The notes: a model not told the origin generated them from the letters alone. A stretch of 57,404 nucleotides of DNA from Sphingomonas sp. RIT328 (GCF_000632225.1 NZ_JFYV01000021.1:1-57404), one strand, 5' to 3'. Counted from the first letter of the stretch, positions 20,169-29,632 are shown. Numbers and translations: made by a program.

Positions 20169-21401
20169 GTGCGTCTGCTGTCCCGCCCCCTCCCCGCCGC
20201 GCTGACGATCGGGCTCGTCGCCGAACTGCTGTTCTGCTGGCGGCTGACGACGCCGCATATGCTGGTGTTCGACGAGGTGCATTACGTGCCGGCGGCGCGG
20301 ATGCTGCGCGATCTCGCCGGGCCGGTGAACATCGAACATCCCTTGCTGGGCAAGACGCTGATCACGCTCGGCATGCTGATCTTCGGCGACGGGCCGCTCG
20401 GCTGGCGGGCGCTGTCGACGGTGGCGGCGACCGGGGTGGTGGTCGGCGTGCATGCGATGCTGTGGCAGATCTTCCGGCGGGTGCGCACCGCCAATATCGG
20501 CGCGGTGCTGGCGCTGCTCAACTTCACCATCTTCATCCAGGCGCGGATCGCGATGCTCGACGGCTTCATGGCGGCCTTCGTCGTCGGCGGGCTGGCGATG
20601 CTGCTGTGGGCGATGCGGAGCGAGGGCGGCGCGGTCTGGCGGCGGTGGCTGGGCGGCACGGTGCTGCTCGGCCTGGCGATCGGCACCAAATGGACGGCGC
20701 TGCCCTATCTCGGCATGGCGGGCGCCGCCTTCCTGCTCGTCCGCCGCCGTCATCCGGATCTGTGGCCGGGGCTGCCGACGCTCGCCGGGCTGGCGCTGCT
20801 CGGCGGCGTCGCGGCGGCGACCTATTTCGCGACCTTCTGGCCCGCCTTCCTCTACGCCGACCAGCCGCTGACGCTGGCGCGGCTGCTGCCCTTCCAGATC
20901 GACATGTACCATCAGCAGACGCAGGTGCTGCCGCCGCATACCTATCAGTCGAACTGGTGGACCTGGCCGTTCGACTGGCGCCCGGTCTGGTATCTCTACG
21001 AGCCCGCCGACGGCGCGCAGCGCGGCATCCTGATGCTCGGCAATCCGGTGGTGATGTGGGGCGGGCTGGTCGCGGTGATCGCCTGCCTGATCGCCTGGGC
21101 ACGCGGCCGCGACGCGCGCGCCGGCGGCATCGCCTTGCTGTGGATCGCCAGCGTCGCGATGTGGGCGCTGATCCCCAAATCGCTCGGCTTCTATTATTAT
21201 TACTATCTATCGAGCATCTGGCTGGCGCTGGTGATCGCCGCCGCCTTCGATCACTGGCGCGACCGGCTGCGCTATTGGGACGAGGCGTTCCTGGCAGCGA
21301 GCGCGGTGCTGTTCATCCACTTCTATCCCATCCTCTCCGCCGCGGCGCTGCGCGGGCCGCAGTCGTTCCACGGCTGGATGTGGCTCAAGAGCTGGATCTG
21401 A
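20169..21401 (+). CDS. PMT-family phospholipid-carrier-dependent glycosyltransferase
   Basis: 410 residues from a GTG at 20169 with GGAG upstream; longer in-frame extensions run through non-coding sequence. It is a polytopic membrane protein of the GT39/PMT superfamily. The first luminal/periplasmic loop carries the acidic motif FDEVHYVPAARML followed by NIEHPLLGK, as in dolichyl-phosphate-mannose protein mannosyltransferases. A later conserved PPHTYQSNWWTWPFDWRP segment and a C-terminal YYYYYLSSIW motif also fit. It likely transfers a sugar from a polyprenyl phosphate to a protein or lipid in the periplasm. The convergent neighbour encodes a polyprenyl-phosphate sugar synthase-like enzyme. 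Confidence 0.9.
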   Translation: MRLLSRPLPAALTIGLVAELLFCWRLTTPHMLVFDEVHYVPAARMLRDLAGPVNIEHPLLGKTLITLGMLIFGDGPLGWRALSTVAATGVVVGVHAMLWQIFRRVRTANIGAVLALLNFTIFIQARIAMLDGFMAAFVVGGLAMLLWAMRSEGGAVWRRWLGGTVLLGLAIGTKWTALPYLGMAGAAFLLVRRRHPDLWPGLPTLAGLALLGGVAAATYFATFWPAFLYADQPLTLARLLPFQIDMYHQQTQVLPPHTYQSNWWTWPFDWRPVWYLYEPADGAQRGILMLGNPVVMWGGLVAVIACLIAWARGRDARAGGIALLWIASVAMWALIPKSLGFYYYYYLSSIWLALVIAAAFDHWRDRLRYWDEAFLAASAVLFIHFYPILSAAALRGPQSFHGWMWLKSWI

Positions 21402-21426
21402 CCCGGTTCGCGCACCAGCGCGGATC

Positions 21427-22524
21427 CTAATACCGCCCCCAGACGAACTTCGACGACAAAGCGTAATTCCACACCGCGCCGACGAGGATGCCGAGCAGCG
21501 CGGAGGCCGCCGCGCCCTCGTTGTGCACGTCGTGGACGAAGGCGGCGACGCCGACATTGGCGACGACGCCGACCGAGCAGACGACGCAGAAGGACACCCA
21601 GCCGTCGACCAGCGCCCTCGCGCCGCGCAGCCGCCGGTCGCGATAGGTGAGCGCGTTGTTGAGGAAGAAGTTGAACGTCATCGCCGCCAGCGCGCCGAGG
21701 ATCTGCGCGAACAGGAAATGCGCGCCGGCGAGCATCGCCGCGGCGAGCACGCTCATATGCACGCCGACGCCGAGCACGCCGATGCCGGAGAACATCGCGA
21801 ACCGCACCGGCACAAAGCGGCCGAACATCCGGTCGTAGAGCGCGATCAGATATTCCATCGCGACGACGTGATCGAGCTTCGACTCGCCCTCGCTGCGGCA
21901 GCGGAAGGTATAGGGCAGTTCGGCGAAGCGCAGCGGCTCGGGCGCCGCGGTCATCAGGTCGAGCAGGATCTTGAAGCCGATCGCCGACAATTCGGGGGCG
22001 AGCCGCCGCGCCTGCTGGGTGCGGATCGCGAAGAAGCCGCTCATCGGATCGCTGAGGTCGCCCTTGAGCACGCGCCGCGACAGGCGAGTGGCGAGGGCCG
22101 ATTTGGCGACGCGGTCGCGATCCCAGTCGCCGGTGCCGCCACCGTCGACGAAGCGCGAGCCGACGACGAGGTCGAGCTCGGCATCCTGCTGGAGCCGGTC
22201 GAGCATGCGCGGCAGCAGCCTCTCGTCATGCTGAAGGTCACCGTCGATCACCGCGACGACGGGCGCGGCGGTGGCACACATCCCCTCGATACACGCCGAG
22301 GACAGGCCACGCCGGCCGATGCGGTGGATCACCCGCACGCGGGGATCGACGCGGCCGATCTCGCGGGCAGCCTCGGCGGTGCCGTCCGGGCTGTCGTCGT
22401 CGACGAAGATCGCCTCCCAGCCGCGGCCGGCGAGCGCCTGGTCAAGCCGCGCGACCAGCAGCGGCACGTTGGCGCGCTCGTTGAACGTCGGGATGACGAC
22501 GGCGATCTCGAGCGGGGCGCTCAC
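21427..22524 (-). CDS. DPM1-like GT2 glycosyltransferase fused to a GtrA membrane domain
   Basis: 365 residues from a GTG at 22524, 10 bases after the leuB stop; an ATG at 22557 would add 11 residues and overlap leuB. The N-terminal GT2 domain (1-225) has VVIPTFNERANV, FVDDDSPDGTAE and IDGDLQHDERL, as in polyprenol-phosphate mannose synthases. The C-terminal 130 residues form four membrane helices of the GtrA family (NFFLNNALTYRDRR). The fusion should make and possibly flip a polyprenyl-phosphate sugar. It is probably co-transcribed with leuB and faces the PMT gene tail to tail, 25 bases apart. Confidence 0.9.
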   Translation of the reverse strand: MSAPLEIAVVIPTFNERANVPLLVARLDQALAGRGWEAIFVDDDSPDGTAEAAREIGRVDPRVRVIHRIGRRGLSSACIEGMCATAAPVVAVIDGDLQHDERLLPRMLDRLQQDAELDLVVGSRFVDGGGTGDWDRDRVAKSALATRLSRRVLKGDLSDPMSGFFAIRTQQARRLAPELSAIGFKILLDLMTAAPEPLRFAELPYTFRCRSEGESKLDHVVAMEYLIALYDRMFGRFVPVRFAMFSGIGVLGVGVHMSVLAAAMLAGAHFLFAQILGALAAMTFNFFLNNALTYRDRRLRGARALVDGWVSFCVVCSVGVVANVGVAAFVHDVHNEGAAASALLGILVGAVWNYALSSKFVWGRY

Positions 22525-22534
22525 GCGGGCGCGA

Positions 22535-23578
22535 TCACAGACCGGCGAGCACCGCATCCCCCATCGCGGAGGTCGACATCGTCCCGCCGAGATCGGCGGT
22601 GCGCGCGCCGCCGCGGATCGCCTGCGCCACCGCCGCCTCGATCCGGTCGGCCGGCGCGGCCTGCCCCAGCGAATGGCGCAGCATCATCGCAGCAGAGAGG
22701 ATCGCCGCGCACGGATTGGCCTTGCCCTGGCCGGCGATGTCCGGGGCGGAGCCGTGGATCGGCTCGTACAGCCCCTTGCCCGCGTCATCGAGGCTCGCCG
22801 ACGGCAGCATGCCGATCGACCCGACGCACATCGACGCCTGATCCGACAGGATGTCGCCGAACAGATTGCCGGTGACGATGACGTCGAACTGACCCGGATC
22901 GCGCACCAGCTGCATCGCCGCATTGTCGACGTACATATGGGTGAGCGTGACGTCGGAATAATCGGCCGCGACCTCGACCACCACGTCGCGCCACAATTGC
23001 GAGGTTTCGAGCACGTTCGCCTTGTCGACCGAGCAGAGCCGGCCGCGCCGCTTGCGCGCCGTCGCGAAGCCGACGCGGGCGATGCGGCGCACCTCCGCCT
23101 CGCTGTAGCTCATGATATCATAGCCTTCGCGCTGGCCGTCGGCGGTGGTGCGGCGGCCCTTGTCGCCGAAATAGACGTCGCCGTTGAGCTCACGGACGAT
23201 GACGAGATCGATCGCCCGCGCCACCTCGGGCTTGAGCGCCGAGGCGTCCTCCAGCCCGGCGAACAGCGTCGCCGGGCGCAGGTTGGAGAACAGGCCGAGA
23301 TGCTTGCGCAGGCCGAGGATCGCCTGTTCAGGGCGCAGCGCGCGCTCCAGCGAGTCGCAGCGCGGATCGCCGACTGCGCCGAACAGCAAGGCGTCGGCGC
23401 GGCGTGCGAGATCGAGCGTCGCCTCGGGCAGCGGGTGGCCGGCCTGATGATAGGCGACGCCGCCGACCGGCGCCTCCTCGTAGCGGAGGTCGAGGTCGAG
23501 CGCGTCGAGCACGCGGCGCGCCTCTGTGATGACTTCGGGACCGATGCCGTCGCCGGGCAGGAGTGCGATCAATGCCAT
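22535..23578 (-). CDS. leuB: 3-isopropylmalate dehydrogenase
   Basis: 347 residues, normal length. It begins [12 protein letters not shown] and contains [43 protein letters not shown], the substrate Lys/Tyr region ([14 protein letters not shown]) and [18 protein letters not shown]. It catalyses the NAD-dependent oxidative decarboxylation in leucine synthesis. The other leu genes are not in the window. It lies between recO and the GT2-GtrA gene on the same strand. Confidence 0.97.
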   Translation of the reverse strand: MALIALLPGDGIGPEVITEARRVLDALDLDLRYEEAPVGGVAYHQAGHPLPEATLDLARRADALLFGAVGDPRCDSLERALRPEQAILGLRKHLGLFSNLRPATLFAGLEDASALKPEVARAIDLVIVRELNGDVYFGDKGRRTTADGQREGYDIMSYSEAEVRRIARVGFATARKRRGRLCSVDKANVLETSQLWRDVVVEVAADYSDVTLTHMYVDNAAMQLVRDPGQFDVIVTGNLFGDILSDQASMCVGSIGMLPSASLDDAGKGLYEPIHGSAPDIAGQGKANPCAAILSAAMMLRHSLGQAAPADRIEAAVAQAIRGGARTADLGGTMSTSAMGDAVLAGL

Positions 23579-23605
23579 GGCGCTGCCTAGCCGTGCCGCC
23601 GCTAC

Positions 23606-24337
23606 TTACGCAACGGCCCTTTTGAGCATCGCGACCAGCCGTTCGCGCGCGACGAGCGGATCGGCCCGCCGCTCGACCAGCAGGTCGCGGGCGAGGAAAT
23701 GGCCGGTGATCGCGAGCCCGGCGAGGATATCGGGCCAGTCGGCCGCACCGCCCTCGGTCAGAAAAGCGGGCAGCGCGAACAGCCGCTCCTCATAGCCGAA
23801 GGCCGCGCCGCGGCTGACCGCCCCCCCGCTGCGCGGGCTGACGAAGGCGAGATCGTCGCCGCCGCCGGTGACGACGCAGGCGCTGAGATCGAGGCCGAAG
23901 CCGAGCTCGGCGAGCAACAGCAGCTCGTAGCGTGCCAGCGCGCTCGCCCAGCCGCGCGCCGCCGGCGCCGCCTCCACCGCATCGAGCACCGCGCCCAAGG
24001 CGTCGTAGAGCCGCGGATAGGGCTGCGCCTCGGGCAAGGCGGCAGCGGTCAGCGCGGTCAGCCAGGCGAGCGCCGCGGCGGGGAGCGGCTCGCCGTGCAG
24101 CGCGGCGCGGCTGTGCAGCGGCTCGACGGTGAGCGCGGCGAGCTGTTCGCCGGTGCGGGCGCGCCATTCGCCGGCGATGGCGTTGGCGGGCTGGAGCACC
24201 GGCCGCAGCTGCCGCGACCGGCCGCCGCGGACATAGCCCGGCTGGACGCCATCACCGCGGGTCAGTGCCCGCACCACCGCGCCATGCTCGCCATGCGCAC
24301 GGGTCGCGAGGACGATGGCTTCGGCGCGCAGGTGCAT
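23606..24337 (-). CDS. recO: DNA repair protein RecO
   Basis: 243 residues from the ATG at 24337, which gives the normal RecO start ([22 protein letters not shown]). The N-terminal OB-fold is followed by the helical domain with [15 protein letters not shown] and [23 protein letters not shown], the conserved RecO core. It loads RecA onto SSB-coated single-stranded DNA with RecR and RecF. It is 27 bases upstream of leuB on the same strand. Confidence 0.93.
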   Translation of the reverse strand: MHLRAEAIVLATRAHGEHGAVVRALTRGDGVQPGYVRGGRSRQLRPVLQPANAIAGEWRARTGEQLAALTVEPLHSRAALHGEPLPAAALAWLTALTAAALPEAQPYPRLYDALGAVLDAVEAAPAARGWASALARYELLLLAELGFGLDLSACVVTGGGDDLAFVSPRSGGAVSRGAAFGYEERLFALPAFLTEGGAADWPDILAGLAITGHFLARDLLVERRADPLVARERLVAMLKRAVA

Positions 24338-24491
24338 TTGGAGGATATAGGCTGCGGAGGGCCAAGAGTCAGGGCGTGTTCCTTCGCCTGCGGTGCCGGC
24401 CTGAGAATGCCAGGGCACCGCCCCTGCGGTCCGTCGAATATGGACGGCCTCCGCGTCCCGGCCTATTCTTACCCAGCGGATCAGGAGCCGG

Positions 24492-24662
24492 ATGATGATG
24501 CCAATATGGGTCTATGTCGTCGTCGCGTTCGTCATCGCCGGAGCGTCGTTCGTCGTCGCGCAAATCATCCCCGGCGCCGGCATGACCTTCGTCACCACCG
24601 CATCCACCATATGGGTCAGCTACGCCATCTGGCGCGGACGCCGTCGGGCCAGACTCGGCTAG
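24492..24662 (+). CDS. Small two-helix membrane protein (56 aa)
   Basis: GGAG lies 5-9 bases before a run of three ATG codons. The product has two hydrophobic helices (about residues 5-25 and 29-47) and ends in a basic tail (RGRRRARLG), so both termini are probably cytosolic. No family is recognised. The hydrophobic pattern, positive tail and good ribosome binding site support a real gene. Confidence 0.55.
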   Translation: MMMPIWVYVVVAFVIAGASFVVAQIIPGAGMTFVTTASTIWVSYAIWRGRRRARLG

Positions 24663-24789
24663 CCTGGGGTGTAACCCGGACGAGACCTTGCCGGGCGGAA
24701 AGCGATTCGACCCTCGGAACGCCGTTTTTATCGGTTCAGCGATATCGGATATCCGTCATGATGGCAGAAAACCCGCGGTTGCTCGGCGT

Positions 24790-25671
24790 CTACCGTCGCA
24801 CTCTTCTGGCCAGAGCGGCGATGCGCGGATCAACGGCGGCGCGCTTCGCCCGCGCGATCATCCCGTCGAACGTCGCCAGCGCCAGCGCCAGCGCGCGATT
24901 CGACAGGGTCGGGCGCAGCAGCAGCAGGTCGACGCAGGCGATGCCGCCGGTGGCGAACTGGCGTTTGTGCTGGCCCTCGCCCTCGGTGAAGTCGAAGCGG
25001 GCGAAGCGGTCGCCGAACAGGTCGCGCAACGCCGCGGCGTGCAGCACGGTGCCGGGCGAGAGATCGCCATAGGCCGGATCGTGGCCGACATGATCGTAGC
25101 GCAGCGCGCTGCCCTGTGCGGTGCAGCAGAGATAGGCGACCGGTGCGTCGTCGATCCGCATCAGCCATGCGCGCAGCCCGTCTGCCGCGGCGCAGGCGGC
25201 AAGGTGCGCGACCGCTGCCGGATCGTCGGGCAGGCCGGCGTCGAGCAGCCGCTCCTGATAGGTGGTCGCCGAGACGGCGCGGGCCAGCGGGTGGAAGGCC
25301 GCGAAGTCTGCGGCAGTCCGGTAGGCGCGGATCGTCATCCCCGCCGCCTCGGCCTTGCGAACCTTGCGGCGGAGCGTCGCGCGCGTCGACCCCGACAAGG
25401 AAGCGAGCCAGGCGTCATGGCCGATGGTGAGATCGGTGTAGAAGCGCGTGTAGCGCTGCCGCACCAGCGCCACCCGGCCGCTGCGATCGATCCGGTCGAT
25501 CAGCGCGGCGGGAAGCGAGGTGATGAGGTAACCCTCGCCTTCCTGCGGCGGAAGCGACGGCACCGCGCCCGCGAGCGCCGCGTCGAGCGACAGCGCGAGG
25601 CGGGTCAGGCTGCGGTGGACGGTGAGGATCGTGCGCGCGCCGATCTGGAACCTCAGCGCGATCCGGCTCAT
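24790..25671 (-). CDS. FemAB/BioF2-like GNAT-fold acyltransferase
   Basis: 293 residues from the ATG at 25671, which overlaps the upstream stop (ATGA). It carries a GNAT-related BioF2/FemAB domain: GSTRATLRRKVRKAEAAGM (the typical helix before the core), YQERLLDAG, then a second half with YDHVGHDPAYGDLSPGTVL and FDFTEGEGQHKRQF, as in CelD/BcsL proteins linked to polysaccharides. It probably acylates or aminoacylates an envelope glycan. Coupling to a deacetylase-like gene suggests remodelling of the same polymer. Confidence 0.82.
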   Translation of the reverse strand: MSRIALRFQIGARTILTVHRSLTRLALSLDAALAGAVPSLPPQEGEGYLITSLPAALIDRIDRSGRVALVRQRYTRFYTDLTIGHDAWLASLSGSTRATLRRKVRKAEAAGMTIRAYRTAADFAAFHPLARAVSATTYQERLLDAGLPDDPAAVAHLAACAAADGLRAWLMRIDDAPVAYLCCTAQGSALRYDHVGHDPAYGDLSPGTVLHAAALRDLFGDRFARFDFTEGEGQHKRQFATGGIACVDLLLLRPTLSNRALALALATFDGMIARAKRAAVDPRIAALARRVRR

Positions 25672-26618
25672 CCGGCGCGTTCCCCCACCCAATTCGACCA
25701 GAGCTGCTCCGCCTGCCGCAGTCGCCGACGCAGCGCATTGGCGCCGAGCGGGCGATCGTCGCGATCGAGCGCGAGCGTCGGACGGTCGGCGAAATGCGTC
25801 GTCGGCAGCGCCTCGGTGCGCAACGCAAGCAGCCGGCACAGCGTATCGAACCGACGGACATGAACGCCGTTCGCGCGCGTGCCCAGCCGGTTGGCGAGTT
25901 CGAAGCCGTGGCTGACGATCGTCACCGCGGCATGATCCTCCGCCACGGCATGATCGAGCGCGGCGGCGGTCTCCGCCCCGGACAGGGCGCACAATTGAAA
26001 GGTCCGCCACAGCCCCGGCGCATCCTCGATCACCGTCACCGGCACCTCGACCAGATGATGCGCGACCGGCGCGATCTGCGCCGGCGGCAGCGCGATACGG
26101 CTCTCCTCGGGTTCGCCGCCGTTATGGCTGCTGTCATAGACGAAGCCCAGATCGGCGAGCGCGCGCAGCGTATCCTCATTCGCCGCGTAGCCGCCCGCGC
26201 GGAAGGCGATCGGCAGCGGCGCCCCCGCCGCGACGAGCAGTTCCACCGCGCCGCGGAGCAGGTCGCGCTGCGCGTCACGGCCATATTCGTACAATTGGAA
26301 GCGGCCGTGATGCGCGCCGCGATCGCCGACCCGCGCCGCGGTCCAGTTCGGATGGAGGTGGAGCTGCACCTCCTGCCCGGCGGCGAGGATCGTCTCGACC
26401 ATCCGCTTGACCGGTGCGAGACCGAAGACGAGCGCCGGCATCGGATCGACGAAGAAACACGCCTTCAGCCCGTGCGCGGCGAGTCGTTCGAGCTGATAGC
26501 CGAGGCCGACGCCGGCCGGCTCGATCGAGCGCGCATAGATCGTCTCGACATCCAGCCCGGCGGCATGGTGCCGCCAGGCGAATTCGGTGTCGATGGTCAG
26601 GAAGACGCGCGTCGTCAT
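25668..26618 (-). CDS. WalW-like polysaccharide deacetylase family protein
   Basis: 316 residues from the ATG at 26618. The NodB-like fold is seen in VFLTIDTEFAW (metal-binding acidic motif 1), QLHLHPNW (H-x-H-x3 metal motif), and FRAGGYAANEDTLRALADLGFVYDSS (motif 3). It lacks a signal peptide, as do many WalW proteins. It could N-deacetylate a sugar in capsule, LPS or a lipid-linked precursor. It is coupled to the acyltransferase gene downstream. Confidence 0.85.
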   Translation of the reverse strand: MTTRVFLTIDTEFAWRHHAAGLDVETIYARSIEPAGVGLGYQLERLAAHGLKACFFVDPMPALVFGLAPVKRMVETILAAGQEVQLHLHPNWTAARVGDRGAHHGRFQLYEYGRDAQRDLLRGAVELLVAAGAPLPIAFRAGGYAANEDTLRALADLGFVYDSSHNGGEPEESRIALPPAQIAPVAHHLVEVPVTVIEDAPGLWRTFQLCALSGAETAAALDHAVAEDHAAVTIVSHGFELANRLGTRANGVHVRRFDTLCRLLALRTEALPTTHFADRPTLALDRDDRPLGANALRRRLRQAEQLWSNWVGERAG

Positions 26619-26658
26619 ACCCCGCCTTACGGCAGGAAGATGAACTATTGGTAGGCTT

Positions 26659-28590
26659 TCACCGCGCGTGGTAGAAGTCGTACACCTGCTGCGCGACACC
26701 CGCCGACACGCCCGGTGCCTTCTTGAGATCCTCCAGACTGGCGTTGCGGACGGCGCGGCCGGTGCCGAAATGCATCAGCAGCGCCTTCTTGCGCGCCGGG
26801 CCGATACCGGGGACTTCGTCGAGCGGGCTCGCGCCGATCGCCTTTGAGCGTTTGTCGCGATGCGCGCCGATCGCGAACCGGTGCACCTCGTCGCGCAGCC
26901 GCTGGAGGTAGAAGAGCACCGGCGCATTGACCGGCAGCTGGAACTCGCGCCCGTCGAGCATATGGAACACCTCGCGCCCGTCGCGACCGTGATGCGGCCC
27001 CTTGGCGACGCCGACCATGCACACGTCCTCGATACCGAGATCCTCGAGCACCGCCTTGGCCGCGTTGAGCTGCGGCTTGCCGCCGTCGATCAGCACGAGG
27101 TCGGGCCAGGTGCCGTCGTCGCGATCCGGCGCCTCGTCGAGCTGGCGGGCGAAGCGGCGGCGGAACACCTCGCGCATCATGCCGACGTCGCTGTCGGTCG
27201 CCGCCTCGTTGCCCTTGATGTTGAACTTGCGATACTGGCCCTTGCGGAAGCCCTCCGGCCCGGCGACGACCATCGCGCCGAGCGCGTTCGTCCCCTGGAT
27301 ATGGCTGTTGTCGTACACCTCGATCCGGTCGGGCGGTTCGGGCAGATCGAACAGCTCCGCGACCTCGCGCAGCAGCCGCGCCTGCGTCGTGCTCTCCGCC
27401 AGCCGCCGTTCGAGCGCCTCGATCGCGTTGCGCTTGGCCTGGTCCATCAGCCGACGCCGGTCGCCACGCTGCGGCACCGACAGCGCCACCTTATAGCCGG
27501 CCCGTTCGCCGAGCGCCTCGCCGAGCAGCATGCCCTCGCCCAGCTCGCGATCGAGCAGGATCGTCTTGGGCGGCGGCACCTCCTCGTAGAATTGGGTGAG
27601 GAAGCTGACCAGCACCTCGTCTTCCGGCACGTCGTTGGTATGCTGCGGGAAGAAGCTGCGATGCCCCCAATTCTGGCCGCCGCGGATGAAGAAGGCCTGG
27701 ATGCCGATCGTCCCGTCCTTGCAGGCGAGCGCGAAGACATCGGCGTCGCCGACCCCTTCCGCGTTGATCGCCTGCGATCCCTGGACGAAGGTGAGCGCCT
27801 TCAGCCGGTCCCGCAGCAGCGCGGCCAGCTCGAAGTCCATGTTCTCCGCCGCCGCCTGCATCTGCACGCCGAGCTTGGCCTGTACCTTGGTCGATTTGCC
27901 GGCGAGGAAGTCGCGGCAGTCGGCGACCAGTTCCTGATATTCCTCTTTGCCGACCCGCCCGACGCACGGCGCTGAGCAGCGCTTGATCTGATAGAGCAGG
28001 CACGGCCGGTCGCGGGTCTTGAAGAAACCGTCGGTGCACGAGCGCAGCAGGAACAGCTTCTGCAGCGCGTTGAGCGTGTTGTTGACGCTGCCCGCGCTGG
28101 CGAAGGGGCCGTAGTAATTGCCGGGCGCGCGGCGGGCGCCGCGATGCTTCTGCACGCGCGGGAAGTCATGATCGCCGCGCAGCAGGATGAAGGGGAAGCT
28201 TTTGTCGTCGCGCAGCAGCACGTTATACGCCGGGCGGTAGCGTTTGATCAGCTGCGCCTCGAGCAGCAGCGCCTCCGCCTCGTTGTTGGTGGTGACGATC
28301 GTCATCGAGCGGGTCTGCGCGATCATCCGCTGCAGCCGCTTGGTCAGCCCCTTGACCTGCGTATAATTGGCGACGCGCTGCTTCAGCGAGCGCGCCTTGC
28401 CGACGTAGAGCACGTCGCCCTTGGCATCGTGCATGCGATACACGCCGGAGCGGCTGGGCAAGGTCGACAGCACGTTGCGGATCGCCGCGACGCCCGCATC
28501 GAGATCCGGCGTATCGGACCCGCGGACGGTGAAAGTGGCGCGCTCTTCGTTGAATCGATCGGGGGGACCGTAACCGGACATCTGCGCCAT
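26659..28590 (-). CDS. uvrC: UvrABC system subunit C
   Basis: 643 residues from the ATG at 28590 (MAQMSGYG); an ATG three codons later is possible and the region further upstream is non-coding. The GIY-YIG nuclease domain is near the N-terminus (SGVYRMHDAKGDVLYVGKA), followed by a Cys cluster (RPCLLYQIKRCSAPCVG), the UVR motif (MDFELAALLRDRLKAL), the RNase H-like nuclease core (EVYDNSHIQGTNALGAMVVAG, DLVLIDGGKPQL) and a C-terminal helix-hairpin-helix pair (LDEVPGIGPARKKALL). It makes both incisions in nucleotide excision repair. Confidence 0.96.
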   Translation of the reverse strand: MAQMSGYGPPDRFNEERATFTVRGSDTPDLDAGVAAIRNVLSTLPSRSGVYRMHDAKGDVLYVGKARSLKQRVANYTQVKGLTKRLQRMIAQTRSMTIVTTNNEAEALLLEAQLIKRYRPAYNVLLRDDKSFPFILLRGDHDFPRVQKHRGARRAPGNYYGPFASAGSVNNTLNALQKLFLLRSCTDGFFKTRDRPCLLYQIKRCSAPCVGRVGKEEYQELVADCRDFLAGKSTKVQAKLGVQMQAAAENMDFELAALLRDRLKALTFVQGSQAINAEGVGDADVFALACKDGTIGIQAFFIRGGQNWGHRSFFPQHTNDVPEDEVLVSFLTQFYEEVPPPKTILLDRELGEGMLLGEALGERAGYKVALSVPQRGDRRRLMDQAKRNAIEALERRLAESTTQARLLREVAELFDLPEPPDRIEVYDNSHIQGTNALGAMVVAGPEGFRKGQYRKFNIKGNEAATDSDVGMMREVFRRRFARQLDEAPDRDDGTWPDLVLIDGGKPQLNAAKAVLEDLGIEDVCMVGVAKGPHHGRDGREVFHMLDGREFQLPVNAPVLFYLQRLRDEVHRFAIGAHRDKRSKAIGASPLDEVPGIGPARKKALLMHFGTGRAVRNASLEDLKKAPGVSAGVAQQVYDFYHAR

Positions 28591-28678
28591 GTAGGAGTCG
28601 ACGGCGGGGAGGACCAGAGGCTTGGGGGGCGGAAGCGTCGCTGCGCGTTCGCCCGATGCCCTCGGGCGATCGGGTCGC

Positions 28679-29137
28679 CTACCGGCCGCTCGGGAGCGCG
28701 CGGCGCGTCTGCACCTTCGGCAGCGCCGGCTCGGGCGGCGCGCCCTCAATCGCGGCGAGGTCGGTGCCCAGCTTCTTGAGCAGCGCCGGCGTCATCTGCC
28801 CGCCGCTCAGCGGGGCGAGCTTGCGCAGCGACAGCGTCTGGAATTTGGGCAGATTGGGATCGTCGCTCATCCCCGGCACGTCGCGATCGAGAATCGCCTT
28901 GGTGCGCGGATCGGCGATCAGCTGCGCGATCGGCGTGTCGAGCGAATAGCCGCCGACCGGCGCCGGTGCCGGCGTCGTCACCGGCTCCGGCTGGGGCTCC
29001 TGCGCCGTGTTCGGTGACGGCCCGGGCGCCGCGGCGTCGCCCGCTGGCAGATCGAGCGCAAATTTGTCCGCCGCCTGCGCGGCCTGCGACGATTGTGCCT
29101 GACCCAGCGTCAGCGCGGCGAGCAGAAGGATCGACAT
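28679..29137 (-). CDS. Secreted hypothetical protein upstream of uvrC
   Basis: 152 residues from the ATG at 29137, which places an N-terminal signal peptide (SILLLAALTLGQAQSSQAA) at the start. A Pro/Glu-rich linker leads into a C-terminal part with YSLDTPIAQLIADPRTKAILDRDVPGM and TLSLRKLAPLSGGQMTPALLKKLGTDL. This C-terminal pattern is also found in the non-catalytic part of some secreted esterases or carboxypeptidases, but I cannot name the family. It ends 88 bases before uvrC on the same strand. Confidence 0.7.
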   Translation of the reverse strand: MSILLLAALTLGQAQSSQAAQAADKFALDLPAGDAAAPGPSPNTAQEPQPEPVTTPAPAPVGGYSLDTPIAQLIADPRTKAILDRDVPGMSDDPNLPKFQTLSLRKLAPLSGGQMTPALLKKLGTDLAAIEGAPPEPALPKVQTRRALPSGR

Positions 29138-29210
29138 CGGGCCACCTCGACAGCGGCGCATCGAGCCGCGCCGCACCGCCTTGTAGCAGCCCGGCGCGCG
29201 CGCGAAAGGG

Positions 29211-29531
29211 TCAGGCTTGCGCGAACAGCTTGGTGCCGACGATGCCGATCACGGTGAGCGCCATGAACGCCGCCTGCATCCCGCTGACCTTGTCGCCAAA
29301 AAGCAGCACGCCGCCGATGATGACGCCGACCGCGCCGCAGCCGGTCCACACCGCATAAGCGGTGCCGGCGGGCAGCCCGCGCATCGCCAGCGCGAGCAGC
29401 CCCATGTTGACGAACGACAGGATGATCGGAACGCTCGACGCCTGCCACGACGCGACCGTCGCCGCCCATTTCAGGCTGAGCGCCCAGCAGATCTCGGTGA
29501 ATACGGCAACGGCGAGGATGAGCCACGACAT
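29211..29531 (-). CDS. sugE: Small multidrug resistance exporter of the Gdx/SugE type
   Basis: 106 residues and four membrane helices. The start MSWLILAVAVFTEICWALSLKW carries the essential membrane Glu in helix 1 (E14). The GTAYAVWTGCGAVG motif in helix 3 is typical of the Gdx/SugE branch, which exports guanidinium ions. AGGAG precedes the start. No convincing guanidine riboswitch is seen in the leader, although a strong hairpin is. Confidence 0.9.
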   Translation of the reverse strand: MSWLILAVAVFTEICWALSLKWAATVASWQASSVPIILSFVNMGLLALAMRGLPAGTAYAVWTGCGAVGVIIGGVLLFGDKVSGMQAAFMALTVIGIVGTKLFAQA

Positions 29532-29602
29532 AGGATATCTCCTGTACGGGCTCATTCGGTCGGGACGGCGCCGGAAACCCGGGAAGAGACGCGCGTCGTG
29601 AT

Positions 29603-29632
29603 CCTGCCCGGCACGGACCACCGTGCGGCAGG
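29603..29632 (-). promoter_or_regulatory. Stable hairpin in the leader of the SMR gene
   Basis: The inner stem pairs 29611-29616 with 29621-29626 (loop ACCA on the plus strand) and the outer stem pairs 29603-29608 with 29627-29632, separated by a two-base bulge. It is 70-100 bases upstream of the SMR start. It does not match guanidine riboswitch consensus elements by eye; role unknown. Confidence 0.35.

Noticed and set aside
19777..20205. 142-codon open frame in the metZ-PMT intergenic region
   Set aside because: Proline/arginine-rich composition, crosses a run of ten C and runs into the PMT start; no family motif or ribosome binding site.
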